Assembly (NCBI GenBank): GCA_964019165.1
Contig: OZ025280.1
Location: 12,208,428-12,272,427 of the forward strand
Length of the DNA: 64,000 nucleotides
Origin: Mastigias papua
Taxonomy: Eukaryota > Cnidaria > Scyphozoa > Rhizostomeae > Mastigiidae
Direction: 5' to 3'
Below are positions 11,117-22,253 of this stretch, in pieces (the stretch's first letter is position 1; the number at the start of each line of letters is the position of its first letter). The notes beneath the pieces were generated by a model that worked only from the letters and a program-made list of their open reading frames with translations, was not told where the DNA came from and searched no databases. The position numbers and the translations under genes are program-made.

Positions 11117-13025
11117 TCACCCCCCTCCTTGAGCCGCGTTAGCTTGCTGCGGGTCAAACATAAGCTTTGACTTCCAACGCGCATCCTTAGCTGCTGCCCT
11201 ACTAGGTCTGTCCCTCCCAGGGCTTTCATGTTCCTGGCTAACTCCTCCCTGAGCATCTCTCACAGTTTCCTCTCCATTCTTACTTTCCTTACCTTCGTTG
11301 TTCATGCAACTCTCTAGTGGATAAAGTTTTTGAACTGGTCTGTTCAAAATATCTGGCTTACCTTTTCCACTTTTTCTTACCTGAGCTCCTCTGATTTCTC
11401 CATCCTTTCCTTTGATCAGCTTTTCGACAACTCCAATTTTCCACAGATTCCGCTTTACATTATCTTCTTGAACAAGAACAATGTCTCCTTCTTCAACGAT
11501 GCACAACTTTCTCTTTTGCATTCTGTGAGCCTCACGCAAATCTGTAAGATATTCTCTTCTCCACCTAGTCCAAAAGTGATTCAACTTCCTAGTAACATAC
11601 ATAAATCTTCGAGAAAAATTTTCTGGTGTTATACCTTCATTTAAGTCACTATTAAGATCAACGAATTCAGATAATTGCGATAGCCTATGTTCTAAGATCA
11701 AATGAGATGGAGTCAATACCTTCTCTCCAGTCTCTTCATAGCTATAAGTAAGCGGTCTTTACTTTATGGTATGTTCTACCTCTGCGAGTACAGTACTAAG
11801 TTCGTCAAAGGATAGTTTAGCATTTCCAAGTACTTTACATACACATCTCTTTATGCTACCAATCATTCTCTCGAAATGACTTCCCCACCCAAGGGGTACG
11901 CTCAAGATTAAATTTTCACAAAATATATCTAGCTACAAAAAATTCACCAATAGGTTTCTCATTTAGCAACGTGTACAATACCCTGTTGGCAGCTTTAAAC
12001 ATCTTACCATTGTTTGATATGACCATTCTGGGAGTCCCTTGTCTAGCACAAAATTGTCTAAAGCGATTGAAGAACATAGATGTTACTAAATCACAAACTA
12101 ATTCAACATGAACCGCTCGGGTTACACAACACGAAAACAAAACAATATAACACTTCTTCATCTACCCATTTTCTTCTTTTACCATCAATGGACCGGCGAA
12201 ATCTACTCCAACACAACTAAATGGAGGAGACTCTGTTACCCTAAAGTACGGCAGTGCTGCTTCTGGTGGACTTTCAAATGGTTTCCCTTCAAGTGTCTTA
12301 CAAACAAAACAACCATTCAACAACATTTGCACAAATTGTCTTCCTTTCGTCACCCAAAATCGAGATCTAAGTTCAGCGAGTGTGCTTCTAACTTTACAGT
12401 GATGAACTTTCTTGTGGAAATCTAAAACTATTAGTTCTGTTAACTTATGCTCCTTAGGCAAAATAATAGGAAACTTCTGTCCTACTTCTAGATCTGAGTT
12501 TTCCAGCCTTTCCTTGCACACTAATAAGTCCTCCATTTCAATCACTCCCAAACAGGTTTTTACTTTCTGAAAATCCTCTTTACTTCTTAGAAGCTCTTGA
12601 GCATCCTTAATCCACATTCTCTCAGTGTTCGCTATTTCTTCCACCCTAATTCTATCTAGCATCATTGCTCCCTTTCTCTGTTTTTGCTTCAAATTGTGGA
12701 TGACCCTTTTGACATAAGATGTCACTCTGAGTAATTTGTTAAGTGAACTGAATCTTGTAATATCTATGACTTCTCCTACGCTATGTTTCTCATTGCTCAT
12801 GATACTCATTACATTTACCTTCTTTCTCTCATTTGCTACATCTTGTGAATCCTCAAGTAGTACATTATTGGGCCAAAAATTTTCTCCTTTCTTTAACCAT
12901 TCTGGTCCTTCCCACCACAACTTGCTTTGACATAAGAAAATTGAATTCACTCCCCTGGAACCTAAGTCTGCAGGGTTTTCAGAGCCACTCACATGATTCC
13001 ATTCATCTTTTCTAGAAAGCTTCAA
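11117..13025 (-). pseudogene. BEL/Pao-1 integrase region (zinc finger, core, DUF5641)
   Basis: From 13025 downward the order is the RNase H-integrase linker (NPADLGSRG, LWWEGPEWL), the H2C2 zinc-binding segment with FHKKVHHCKVRSTLAELR and NGCFVCKTLEG, then the core with D1 in CVGVDFAGPLMV. The second catalytic position reads VISNNGK, where the family has Asp (S-D-N), so the active site is changed. The Glu motif FERMIGSIKR is present at about 11845 after frame changes near 11900. The C-terminal DUF5641 domain (LNHFWTRWRREYLTDLRE, GDIVLVQED) ends at 11117. Integrase joins the cDNA to host DNA. This copy is inactive by inspection. Confidence 0.9.
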
Positions 13026-14896
13026 GATTTCTGCAACTCGAAATTGTACTCATTGCTTCCACTCACCTTGGTTGTATACCCAATACAGAGCAGTTTTGCT
13101 GTCCAACCAATACCTTACTTACTTATACTGATCTAGCTTTCCAAGGCCTTGATGACATTACCCATAAGCACAGCTAAAATTCTAGCAGACAATAATTCTA
13201 GCCTAGGTATACTTAGATTCTTCAATGGGGCAACTCTAGACTTGGAACATAGAAGTTTTGCGTAGATCCTTTAAGTGGTTCTGTAAACAAGATATATAAC
13301 TGCACAGTATGCCTTCTGACTAGCATCCCCAAAGCCATGCAGTTCATAACTTAAAATGGTACCATCTGTCTGACTAAAACCACATCTTGGAATAGAAATA
13401 GTTTTACATTGTTTAAACCATGAAGCCATGTTTCCCACCTAGTAACCTTTTCCTCAGGCAATGGGTCATCCCAATCTAATTTCTCTACACACAATACCTG
13501 GACAAGAATTTTGGCACTAAGTCCTATAGGGCTAATCAAACCTAAAGGATAAAAAAGCATTGCCAATGTACCTAAAATACCTTTCTTGCTAGGTCTCTGG
13601 CTTTCACTATTCTTACCCAACTTTGTCAAATCAAATTCAAGGTTGTCCTTATTATTATCCCAAATAATCCCAAGTACTTTGGTCTTCACCCCTAAACCTT
13701 CTGACTTTTGCAATGTTTTCTTTGCATATGTCATCTCTTCTTCCTTATCATTCCTTTCACAATCCAGTGTTTTCCCATTCTGAAGAATCATTTCTCTCAC
13801 ACTCTCATCATTCGTTTTCCATTTCCTAAGTTGGAAGCCTCCTTTTTTCATTCTTTCCTTAGCCTTAGCATAAAGGGTACATGCTTCTTCTACATTAGGA
13901 GCCCTTGTCACTAGGTCAGCAACATAACATGACTGTGACAGTTCCTTCACAAATACTGGGTCAACACTCTCAAAAGTAGAAAGGTGATGTCGCAAAACAG
14001 CATTCAACAAATGTGGAGAACTATTTACTCCAAAGCACACATGATTAACAGCAAGCACAACAATGTCTGGGTCATCTTTAGCTAAATCATCTAACCATAA
14101 GAACCTAAGACAGTTTCTATCTGCAGGGTCAACTTCAATGTTTAAGAATGCCGAATGCCTGTTCAATGTCCCCACAAGGGCAATTTTCAAACCTCTAAAC
14201 CTCAGCAAGATATCAAAGATAAGAGGAGACAGAGGTGGTCCTACATGGAGACAATCATTAAGGGACGTTCCAGTTTGTTTATCTCTGCATGAGGCATCAA
14301 AGACAACTCTTAACTTAGTTGTCTCTGCATTTTCTCTAATTACTGCTGAATGTGGAAGATAGGAAACCTTCTCTGGTGTATCCAGTGCAGGAACCTTTGA
14401 CACAATACCCATTTCAATTTACTCTGAAATAATCTCACCATATTTTGCAAAAACCTCTGGAACCTGTTTCAATTTCTTAACTTGACTTTTTAACCCTCAT
14501 GAGAGAATTTGTGTACTTACAAGGGATAGGACCATGGCCTGCTTTCCATGGTAGTGACACCGAGTACCTATCACCCGTGAACACAATGTTGTCTACAAAA
14601 ACTTCCTGAACTTCACTCTCAGGACAAATAACAAGTGCATCTAGATTCCATAGTTTATTAACATAAATTTCTACCTTCCTCTTTTCAGTGGAAAGCAGAA
14701 AATTAACATTTGCTACAGATGACTATTTCTTACCTTTGAGTGGGCCTGACAGAACCCACCTCAAAGATGTCTTCACAGCAACGGGCTCATCAGGCCCCCC
14801 TCGTATTGTTTCACCAGCTTGAACATTCCAAAAGACGTCTGATCCTATTAAGATATCAATACTGAGGGTATCTTGGTGCCTAGCAACATCTGAGAA
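13026..14896 (-). pseudogene. BEL/Pao-1 reverse transcriptase and RNase H
   Basis: The RT is open from 14412 to 13351 with LRVVFDAS, LNIEVDPADRNCLRFLW (first catalytic Asp) and a box that reads SCYVADLVT. The family motif is YVDD, so one of the two metal-binding Asp residues is Ala here. The stretch ILGIIWDN, then MLFYPLGLISP, matches the Pao RT thumb. RNase H follows in broken frames at 13340-13030 (LHGFGDASQKAYCAV, RVAPLKNLSIPRLELL). The link from protease to RT (14412-14896) is coding-like but broken by stops. Confidence 0.9.
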
Positions 14897-15856
14897 TCAA
14901 ACCTTCTGTAAATGAGGATAAGATTTCTTGACTATTTCAATGTGTTCATTAACAATGTCAGTGATTTCCTTTACTACGTAACATTGCATCTTAACTCCCT
15001 TTCCTCCTCTCAATGAAGAAAGTGAAAAGTCCACTACATCTCTTATTTTCTCTTCACTCTCATTACAACCAAACGCCTTAATGGCTAAGTTTTCTCTGCT
15101 CACTGGCCTCAAGCCCAAGGTTTCTACAGCTCTGGCAGATACAAAGGATTTGTGGCTACCTGTTTTGAACAATACTCTGACAGTGCACTCTTTTCTCTCA
15201 TTCACCTTTGCAAGATTTGTTTGTAAGGCCACACTGTTCCCAGATAGGCACCCTGCCCAAATAGGCACGTTAGCATTAAGCATAAAGGCAGAATTTACAT
15301 TAATAGGAGCAGATGCAGATTTTGCTTCGCGATCACTTGATTCTTTATTACTTATACTACTGTGCTTAGGTCTATTCGCTGCACAAATCGAAGAATGATG
15401 CTTAGCTCTACAAAACTTGCATCTTAATTTTGAACAACAGTCAAAAGATCTATGGCCACATTTTAAGCACAAAAAACATTTAAATGATTTCTTTAAAATA
15501 CTCTTTCTTTCTTCCAGCTCTTTTATTCCACAGTCGTTTGGCTGATGTCCTTCTTGTTTGCAAAAGCAACATTTCTGGAGATTCTCTTCTGGAGTAAATA
15601 ACATGCTAGCAGTACTTACCGGTTGTTTCTGTTGTTTAGGCCTATCAACTGCATGAACTGGTTTCAAGAGCGAATCGTGACTCTCTCTTGCCTCCATCTC
15701 TTTGTCCAATGCACTCACCAATTCATCTAGAGACCAATCAAGCATACCCTTTTTCATTGATCTAGCCATACCGATTCTGAATTCCTTAGGTAGCTTCTCC
15801 ATAAGAATTGGGACGACGAATGTTGAATAGAACTTTTTGTCAACATTGAGAGCCTC
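14897..15856 (-). pseudogene. BEL/Pao-1 nucleocapsid zinc knuckles and protease
   Basis: Three zinc knuckles are visible in order: CCFCKQEGHQPNDC, CFLCLKCGHRSFDC and CKFCRAKHHSSIC. An aspartic protease segment follows, VLFKTGSHKSFVSA, in which the catalytic D of the usual D-T/S-G triplet is Lys. SRENLAIKAFG and later residues match Pao protease. Gag knuckles bind the RNA genome, and the protease would cut the polyprotein. The loss of the catalytic Asp adds to the evidence that the element is dead. Confidence 0.85.
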
Positions 15857-16682
15857 TCACCCACAAAATTGAGTCTCTATTTGGTCTCGAAAGTACTTCA
15901 GCCTTTTGATATTGTCTTCGCTGAACACTGGGGCCAAATTGATTAGCTGATTAATATGCGCATGCTGGATTACACTGGGTTTGGTGTACCTCTTCTTTAA
16001 GAGTTCCACTGCGGTATCATAATTTGACACAGTAATCTTCAATCCTGACAGTACTGATTTTGCAGGCTCCACCAAAAACGATTTCAGGTACTTCAGCTTG
16101 TCAACTTTTGCTAACTCGTCGTTTTCATGAAGTGCGCTGCAAAACCCATCCCAGAACTCTTGCCAGTGATGTATATGACCAGCGAATTTCTGTACTTCCA
16201 ATTTTGGCAATTTTACTGCTACTCTTCTTCTACAGCTTTCTGAGGCATTTGAGGCTCCACTTTTCCGCGAGGCTACTGAAACTAAGCAGTCCTTCAAGGC
16301 GACTGACACCAAGCGTTCCTTTGAGTCAGTTCTTTCAATTCTGGTGGAATATCTTGAGGCATTCGATCTGCTCTCATAACTCTCTCCAAGTTCCATTCAA
16401 TTAAAACAAGGGCCTTTTCTACTGTTTTGTTGTATTCACATGTTTCTTGGACTTTGTTGTCACACAAGTCTCATCTTCATCATCTACCATCAATCGCAGT
16501 ATTTCTGCATCTAGGGCTTTTAGTTCATCTTTTGACTCCTTCAGTTCAACTAGGTATGTTGTCCGTTCTGCTTCGGCGACATTGTCCTCTTCTGCTAATT
16601 CTTTGTTTAACGTGTTAATTACTATCGTCGCATTTCTTCTGAAAACCCGTCTTCTTTTTCGCAGTTTCTCGACTTCTTCCAT
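15857..16682 (-). pseudogene. BEL/Pao-1 gag (DUF1759), two segments
   Basis: The N-terminal segment (16682-16419) is a charged, coiled-coil-like stretch starting MEEVEKLRKRRRVFRR. After a break near 16405 the second segment contains the DUF1759 signature: LPKLEVQKFAGHIHHWQEFW, then KLKYLKSFLVEPAKSVLSGL and AVELLKKRYTKP. This is the capsid-forming part of Pao gag. It is contiguous in order with the knuckles, protease, RT and integrase at lower coordinates. Confidence 0.85.
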
Positions 16683-16760
16683 TTTTCCAGTTCAACTGTC
16701 CCTGGCTCATGGTGGACCAAGTGTTAGGACTTACACTGCCCTTCTTCGTGGATTCAAGAG
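16683..16760 (-). repeat. Possible 5' LTR edge and primer-binding site of BEL/Pao-1
   Basis: On the minus strand, CCTAACA (ending at 16721) is followed by CTTGGTCCACCATGAGCC. A CA-ended LTR followed by TGG fits an LTR/PBS joint. No matching 3' LTR was found beyond 11117, where only a purine tract (AGGAGGGGGG) is seen, so the LTR could not be delimited. Confidence 0.25.
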
Positions 16761-16769
16761 ATAAGTTTG

Positions 16770-19648
16770 AACCAAGAAGAGAAGGCTATGCCAAATTGGA
16801 GCGGAACTATAAACGAAAGATGCCGCTGAAGAAAGAGAAACAAACAGAAAAGTCAAAAAACATCCTATGCCAAAAAGATACTTGACTTGAAACATAAGGG
16901 AGTTGAAGAAATAACTGGCCCACTTCTTAAGCAGCAAAAATCTCTTTCAGCAAATTGTACTTCAGAAGGGAAGAAAAACTGCTTTTTAAATTTTAACTTA
17001 AAAGAAAGTGAAAATCTTGTTAGTCAACAGTGGATTGCTAAAAATATGGAGGAATTTCACAAAAGTATCCAATACAAAATACACCAGTGCTCTGTATGTT
17101 TTTAAGCATGGCCAAATAACATTGTTTTGCCGAGAAATTATAACAATTTTATTTGTGATAGGTGTAAAACAGACAAGAGACAAGACGAGATATAGTTAAT
17201 GTTAAAGGGTATAGTGGAAATGCAAGAAATTTATTTGTTCGAAGATCAATTGTACTTAGAGCTTTACAATGGTTAATGGCAAACAACCCTGTTTACAGCG
17301 ATGTTCACATTAACTATCAGATTGTTTCCACTTTGCCACAAGATGGTGTACCAGATGAGCTTAAGAGCATAGATGCTGAATTTTCAATCAAGCCAGGTAT
17401 TTCAGAAGTTAGTATTCCAGAGGATCAACAGATATATGATACATCTTCAGAGGTAACCAGCTTCTTTCCTATGTCTGTTGATAAGCTGCAGGAAGTGCAT
17501 GCAATTGAAGAGGAACTTTCTAATGGTACATTAACTAGTATTACTTTGCCTAGTACTGAAGGTAATCCTTTGAATGAGTATAAAACACCTTACTTAGCAA
17601 CTATGGCATTTCCAACACTATTTCCTGGCAGCAAAGGGGACCCTACAAACTTATCTTTATGTAGAGAAGCTTCATTTGCAGATAGAATAAAGCATTTAAT
17701 TAAGTTTGGAGACATTTCTGATGGAAGACTAGCATATAGGTTTGCATGTCATCTCCGATTTTCATATTGGGCTTTGAATATGATACAAAGAAAGCGAGCC
17801 CTGCAACAAACAGCAGTTTATCTGAAACAGAACCCAGGAGACCCTCATATTTTCTTAACAGACATAGAATAGTTAAAACAGAATAATTAGTTAGAAAGAA
17901 TGGCGCAGAACAGTTCAAGATATACTGCTAACATCTTAGGCTCAAATGCATACTGGCAAAAACAAAAAAGTGATTTAAAAGCTATAGTTGCAAAAAAAGG
18001 AGCAGGAACAATCTTTTTCACATTTTCTGCTGCTGATTTGCACTGGCCTGACCTACACAATAATATAGTTGGAAATAGCTGCAGCTTGACACCTAGAGAA
18101 AGAAGACAGAATGGTATTGACAATCCACACTTAACTGATTGGTTCTTTGTTCAACGCTTGGGACATTTCATTAAATATTGGTTGTATGATACCCTTGATG
18201 CTGAATGGCATTGGTATAGATTTGAGTACCAAGCACGTGGAAGTGTTCATTGTCATGGCATTACAAAATTGAAAAGCAACCCTGGTTTGTGTAGGCTTTC
18301 TGAAATTGCTCTATTGGGTTTCAAAGCTCAAGAAAGGTTGAAAACATCATCATGTACAGATGAAGACAACTTACTTAAAAGTGAGGGGGAGAATGCATCA
18401 ACTATACTTTGCAATTATGCAGATTGGTTATTGTCAACAGAAAATCCACAACCCCCAGAAGAAGGGACTTGGGTAAAACCACAACATCACCCATGCCAAC
18501 AAAGACCATGTGAAACAGATAAAAATGCTGATCTTGCTAATGTTATTAACATAGTACAAAGGCATACCCACTGCAGCACTACGTATTGCCTCAAAAAAGT
18601 CAGTGAGTCAGAGCTACAATGTAGATTGCAACTACAGACTTGGCGTGCAAATTGTGACATTCAAGTGATTACACGTTTCCGTGAATGCAATGAATATGTA
18701 ACAAAATATGCTGCTAAAGGTCAGCCACGGTCACATGCTGTGAAAGAAGCATTTTGCAGTGTGATGCAGACAAGCAGTAGTGAGAGTTGTGTTAGACAGG
18801 CCCTAAACAAAGTTATCATGAAGAGCTTGGGTCAACGTGATTTTTCAGCTCAAGAGACAATGGACCATTTGCTATCATTGAAATTAGTTAATTCAACATT
18901 CACAGTAGTTTCAGTTAGTTTAGATGGTTCATGAAAAGTTAATTCACAAGTTGAAGGTAACAATGATCAGATTACCTGCAACTCACTACTAGATTTTTAC
19001 GCAAACCGCCATATGTTTAGAGATTTAGACCAAGACATGATGCACATGAACTTTGATCAGTTTGCTACCAAATATCGTACTTGTGCTGGAAAGATTGTGA
19101 AACAGCAAAATAATATTGTAGTGACATTTTTCTAACACATTCCATCAAAAGCTGACTCTGCCACATATTCCTTGTTTTGCAAATATCAACTGATTCGATT
19201 CAAACCATGGGCCTTACATATTCATAATGCATGGGATAACAAAGTAGACAATCCCTCTACATATCCTGAAGAATGGAGAGCATTCTTGAGTACAGAATAT
19301 GCAAAGGCTACTATTGTTGGTTGGAGCAAACATGTGGAACTCATAGAAGACCAAATGGCTAAGCATTTAACTGTATCATCACATTTAGCATGCATCAATA
19401 CCCAACATCAGGAACAAGAGGAGTGGATGCAAGTAGCAAGCTTTGTACAACACAGCATTGATCAAAGCAGCCAGGTTATAACAACTGACTCTCATAAGTG
19501 GCCAGAAGCTAGAAATAACTATACCACACAACAGCTTGGTGAAATGCCACAATGGATAACTCAGCAAAAATCTCATGTTCTTGTGATGTGGCAATCAACA
19601 CAAGTGCTTAGCACACAGTCTTTCACTGCTATGCAGCAAAAGGCTTAT
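16770..19648 (+). pseudogene. Helitron RepHel, Rep (HUH endonuclease) half
   Basis: A basic N-terminal region (ERNYKRKMPLKKEKQ) is followed by Cys-pair motifs (HQCSVC, CDRCKTDKR) and the Helitron_like_N domain (VLRALQWLMANNPVYSDV, TLFPGSKGDP, LRFSYWALNMIQRK). The Rep core has [16 protein letters not shown] and the HUH-type motif GSVHCHGI (about 18238-18261). The tyrosine motif is [11 protein letters not shown]. Rep nicks and joins single-stranded DNA during rolling-circle transposition. The frame is shared across the region with stops at 17870, 17888, 18932 and 19133. About 50 family-typical residues seem missing near 17225. The ORF stops being Helitron at 19648 where a large element is inserted, and resumes at 28609. 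Confidence 0.9.
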
Positions 19649-20241
19649 GGGTCATTCCATGTCAATTCACAAGATAAAAAGTGACATTGACACCCAACTC
19701 CTGGGATTTTGCTAATTTTCGGTCTAATTGCACGCAACACTGATGCTAGTACTATATTGAAATTTCAGCTCAATATCTTTATCCATTCATGACTTACTGG
19801 ACTTTCAATTTTGCTCTTATTACGGCCTAAAATACTCATTGGCAGCCATTTTGAATTGAACATAAATGTTCATGATCATAATTTTCTTAATAATTCCAGA
19901 ACCATCCATTCATATTCATTGAAATTCTATATAATACCAATGTGAGACCTCCTGAATTACAAAATAACAACTAAAAGTCCATAACCTCAACACATCATGA
20001 GCTAAGTGGCTTTGGAAACTCAATACAAAAATCTTTTCAAAAACCGGAAGTTTGAAAGTACTGGAAAGTAAGTAGAAAAATTTTAATGTGGGTCACACTT
20101 GATCTTGATGATTTTTGGCATGCCTCTTAATCACATACCTAACGCAATTAGTATGGAGTATGAACTTTGAGAATCACCAGGTGACAGAGATACAGGATTC
20201 TGAAATATGTGGATAAAAATTTGTGAAAAGTTACACTGGAG
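19649..20241 (+). repeat. Left terminal inverted repeat of the Sola-like element
   Basis: About 593 bp, matching 28027-28608 in inverse orientation with scattered mismatches and small indels (for example near the outer 60 bp and at 20140-20160). The inner end is GTTACACTGGAG. Confidence 0.9.
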
Positions 20242-20499
20242 CTGAAATCACACTATTGATGTATTGACTTAAGTGGGCTGTTTCCAAAATATCCCTTCCC
20301 TAGAGTTAATGATATACAAGCTGTGTTTTATAATTGGTAGGTGGTGCCTACTGCTAATTGCTTTATCGCCTTATTGACAACGTGGCTATCTGCAAACTTC
20401 AGTAGGAGTGTTGATGTAAAGAGCTGACCTACTCAACAAATGCATGTCATCAAGGTTATGCACTTGTGTGTGGTCTATTAATTCTGATTCTGAAAGGAC

Positions 20500-21917
20500 A
20501 TGTTAAGTACACTTGTTAGAAACCTTTTAGGTCAGTCTTCAGCCAGGGGAAAGATGTCTTCAGAGGAGATTGGTAGTACCTGTTTCATTGGGAGTCAGTT
20601 GTCACAAAGTTGTCATTCCTTTCTCTATACAAGGAAAGCTGGCATAAAAAGAATTAGTTCACTAGATACAAATCAGATTAAATTAATAGCACTAAGAACA
20701 GGGTTGGATAATATAGAAGATAAGACCATATGCTTTCATCATGAGCAAACAGTATTATCTAAGTACAGTCATTCACAGAAGAAATGTTCTGATCCTTTCT
20801 CTAAGCACAAGAAGGAGGTTAAGGCTGGCTTAAGGGGAAATCACACTTGAAGCTTGGGCTGATTTTCAGAGTTTAAGTGTATCTGTTATACCAGGCCAGA
20901 AAATCTGCCCAACATGCCAAACAGAGTTATCACGAAAGTTGAACTATTTTGATAAAGAATCAAAGGAGATTGGAACCCCAGCCAATGGAAGTGATACAGA
21001 AGTAGAACATTATCTACAATATCAGCTGACAAGAGAGGGCTTAGATTCAAGCCTACTTGACATTGATTTAAGTCCATTGAAGCTGCATGCTATTGCCTCG
21101 CATTCAAAGGTCTGCTATGGTAGAAGAAAACTACGACAGGTTCAAGCAAAGTTAAAAGAACAAGAGGAAAGCCTTCATAAAAAAGTTGCAGAGGCAATCT
21201 GTGTTATGCCAGAAGATCTTGAAGTTAGAGAAGGAGATCAGCTCCAAAACATGAAAGTGATCCAACAGAAGGCTGAAGATCTAGATGTACTTGTCCAATC
21301 AATGAAAGACAAACTGAGGGTGTCAAGCACACGGAGAAAGATTCAAATATTGACAATTGCACCTCATTCTTGGTCTATTCAAAAAGCAAAGGAAGAGTTT
21401 CAAGTTTCTGAATACATTATAAGACAAGCAAGGAAGTTGGCTTCAGAGAAAGGCATCTTAGAATTACCAAGTCAAAAACAAGGCAAAATAATCTCAGATG
21501 AGATACAGAATTATGTTAGGAGCTTTTACAATGATGATGAAGTTAGCAGGCAGATGCCAGGACAGAAAGATTTTGTGAGCATGGGAAAGAAGGTACACAT
21601 GCAAAAAAGGCTTCTTCTGTGTGATTTGAAAGAGCTTTATTCTGCTTTTAAGAAACAATATCCAGATGTAAAGATTGGTTTCTGACAGTTTTGCAGTTTG
21701 AGGCCAAAATGGTGTATTATTGTGGGGCAGTCAGGTACTCATTCTGTGTGTGTTTGCACAATCCATCAGAATGTGACATTGATGTTAAGTGCTATCAAAC
21801 TTGATAAAAAGAGCCATGAATTGATGAGCATGATGGTATGTGACTGTGATTCAAAAGAATGCATGGTTCATCGATTCCAAAATTGCCCAGGAAGTGCTGT
21901 TCTGGCAGACTATTTAC
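20500..21917 (+). pseudogene. Sola-like transposase, N-terminal part (before the Copia insertion)
   Basis: The protein opens with a Cys/His-containing region (ICFHHEQTVL, KKCSDPF, then KICPTCQTEL after a frame change near 20848), which may be a zinc-binding fold. A long helical, coiled-coil-like segment follows (RRKLRQVQAKLKEQEESLHK). Next is a helix-turn-helix-like part (AKEEFQVSEYIIRQARKLA) and Cys-rich blocks (RPKWCIIVGQSGTHSVCVC; CDCDSKECMVHRFQNCPG). A single TGA at 21683-21685 interrupts an otherwise open frame. At 21917 the frame is cut by the Copia element and continues in frame at 26676. The start is uncertain: ATG at 20500 or 20554. Confidence 0.7.
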
Positions 21918-22246
21918 TGTTGAATTTTCGCAGAGTAGTGTCAAGAAAGTAGAATTATACTTCTGACTTTTCGTTATTTCTTCTCAACTAAAAATCGCTT
22001 AAAAGTATTTACAAAATGGGGTTTATATATGTTCTCAAAAATGTTCGGGAAAGTTCTAACAGAATATACTGGAAGGATTCCATTCAAATCTAACCTTAGC
22101 AATGTAAACAAAGTCTAGGAAAGTTCTTGATTGTTCCATCGAACGTTCTATTTACTAACGTGAATAAACAAATGTCTTATCGTAATCATATTAGAAATCT
22201 CTGGAAAGTTCCAGCAAATGTCTGACAAGAGTGCAGATTTTCAACA
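21918..22246 (-). repeat. Copia 3' LTR (329 bp)
   Basis: It starts TGTTGAAAATCTGC and ends CAACA in element orientation. It is preceded in element orientation by the polypurine tract GTGAGGAGGAG, which overlaps the pol stop. Confidence 0.97.
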
Positions 22247-22253
22247 CTCCTCC

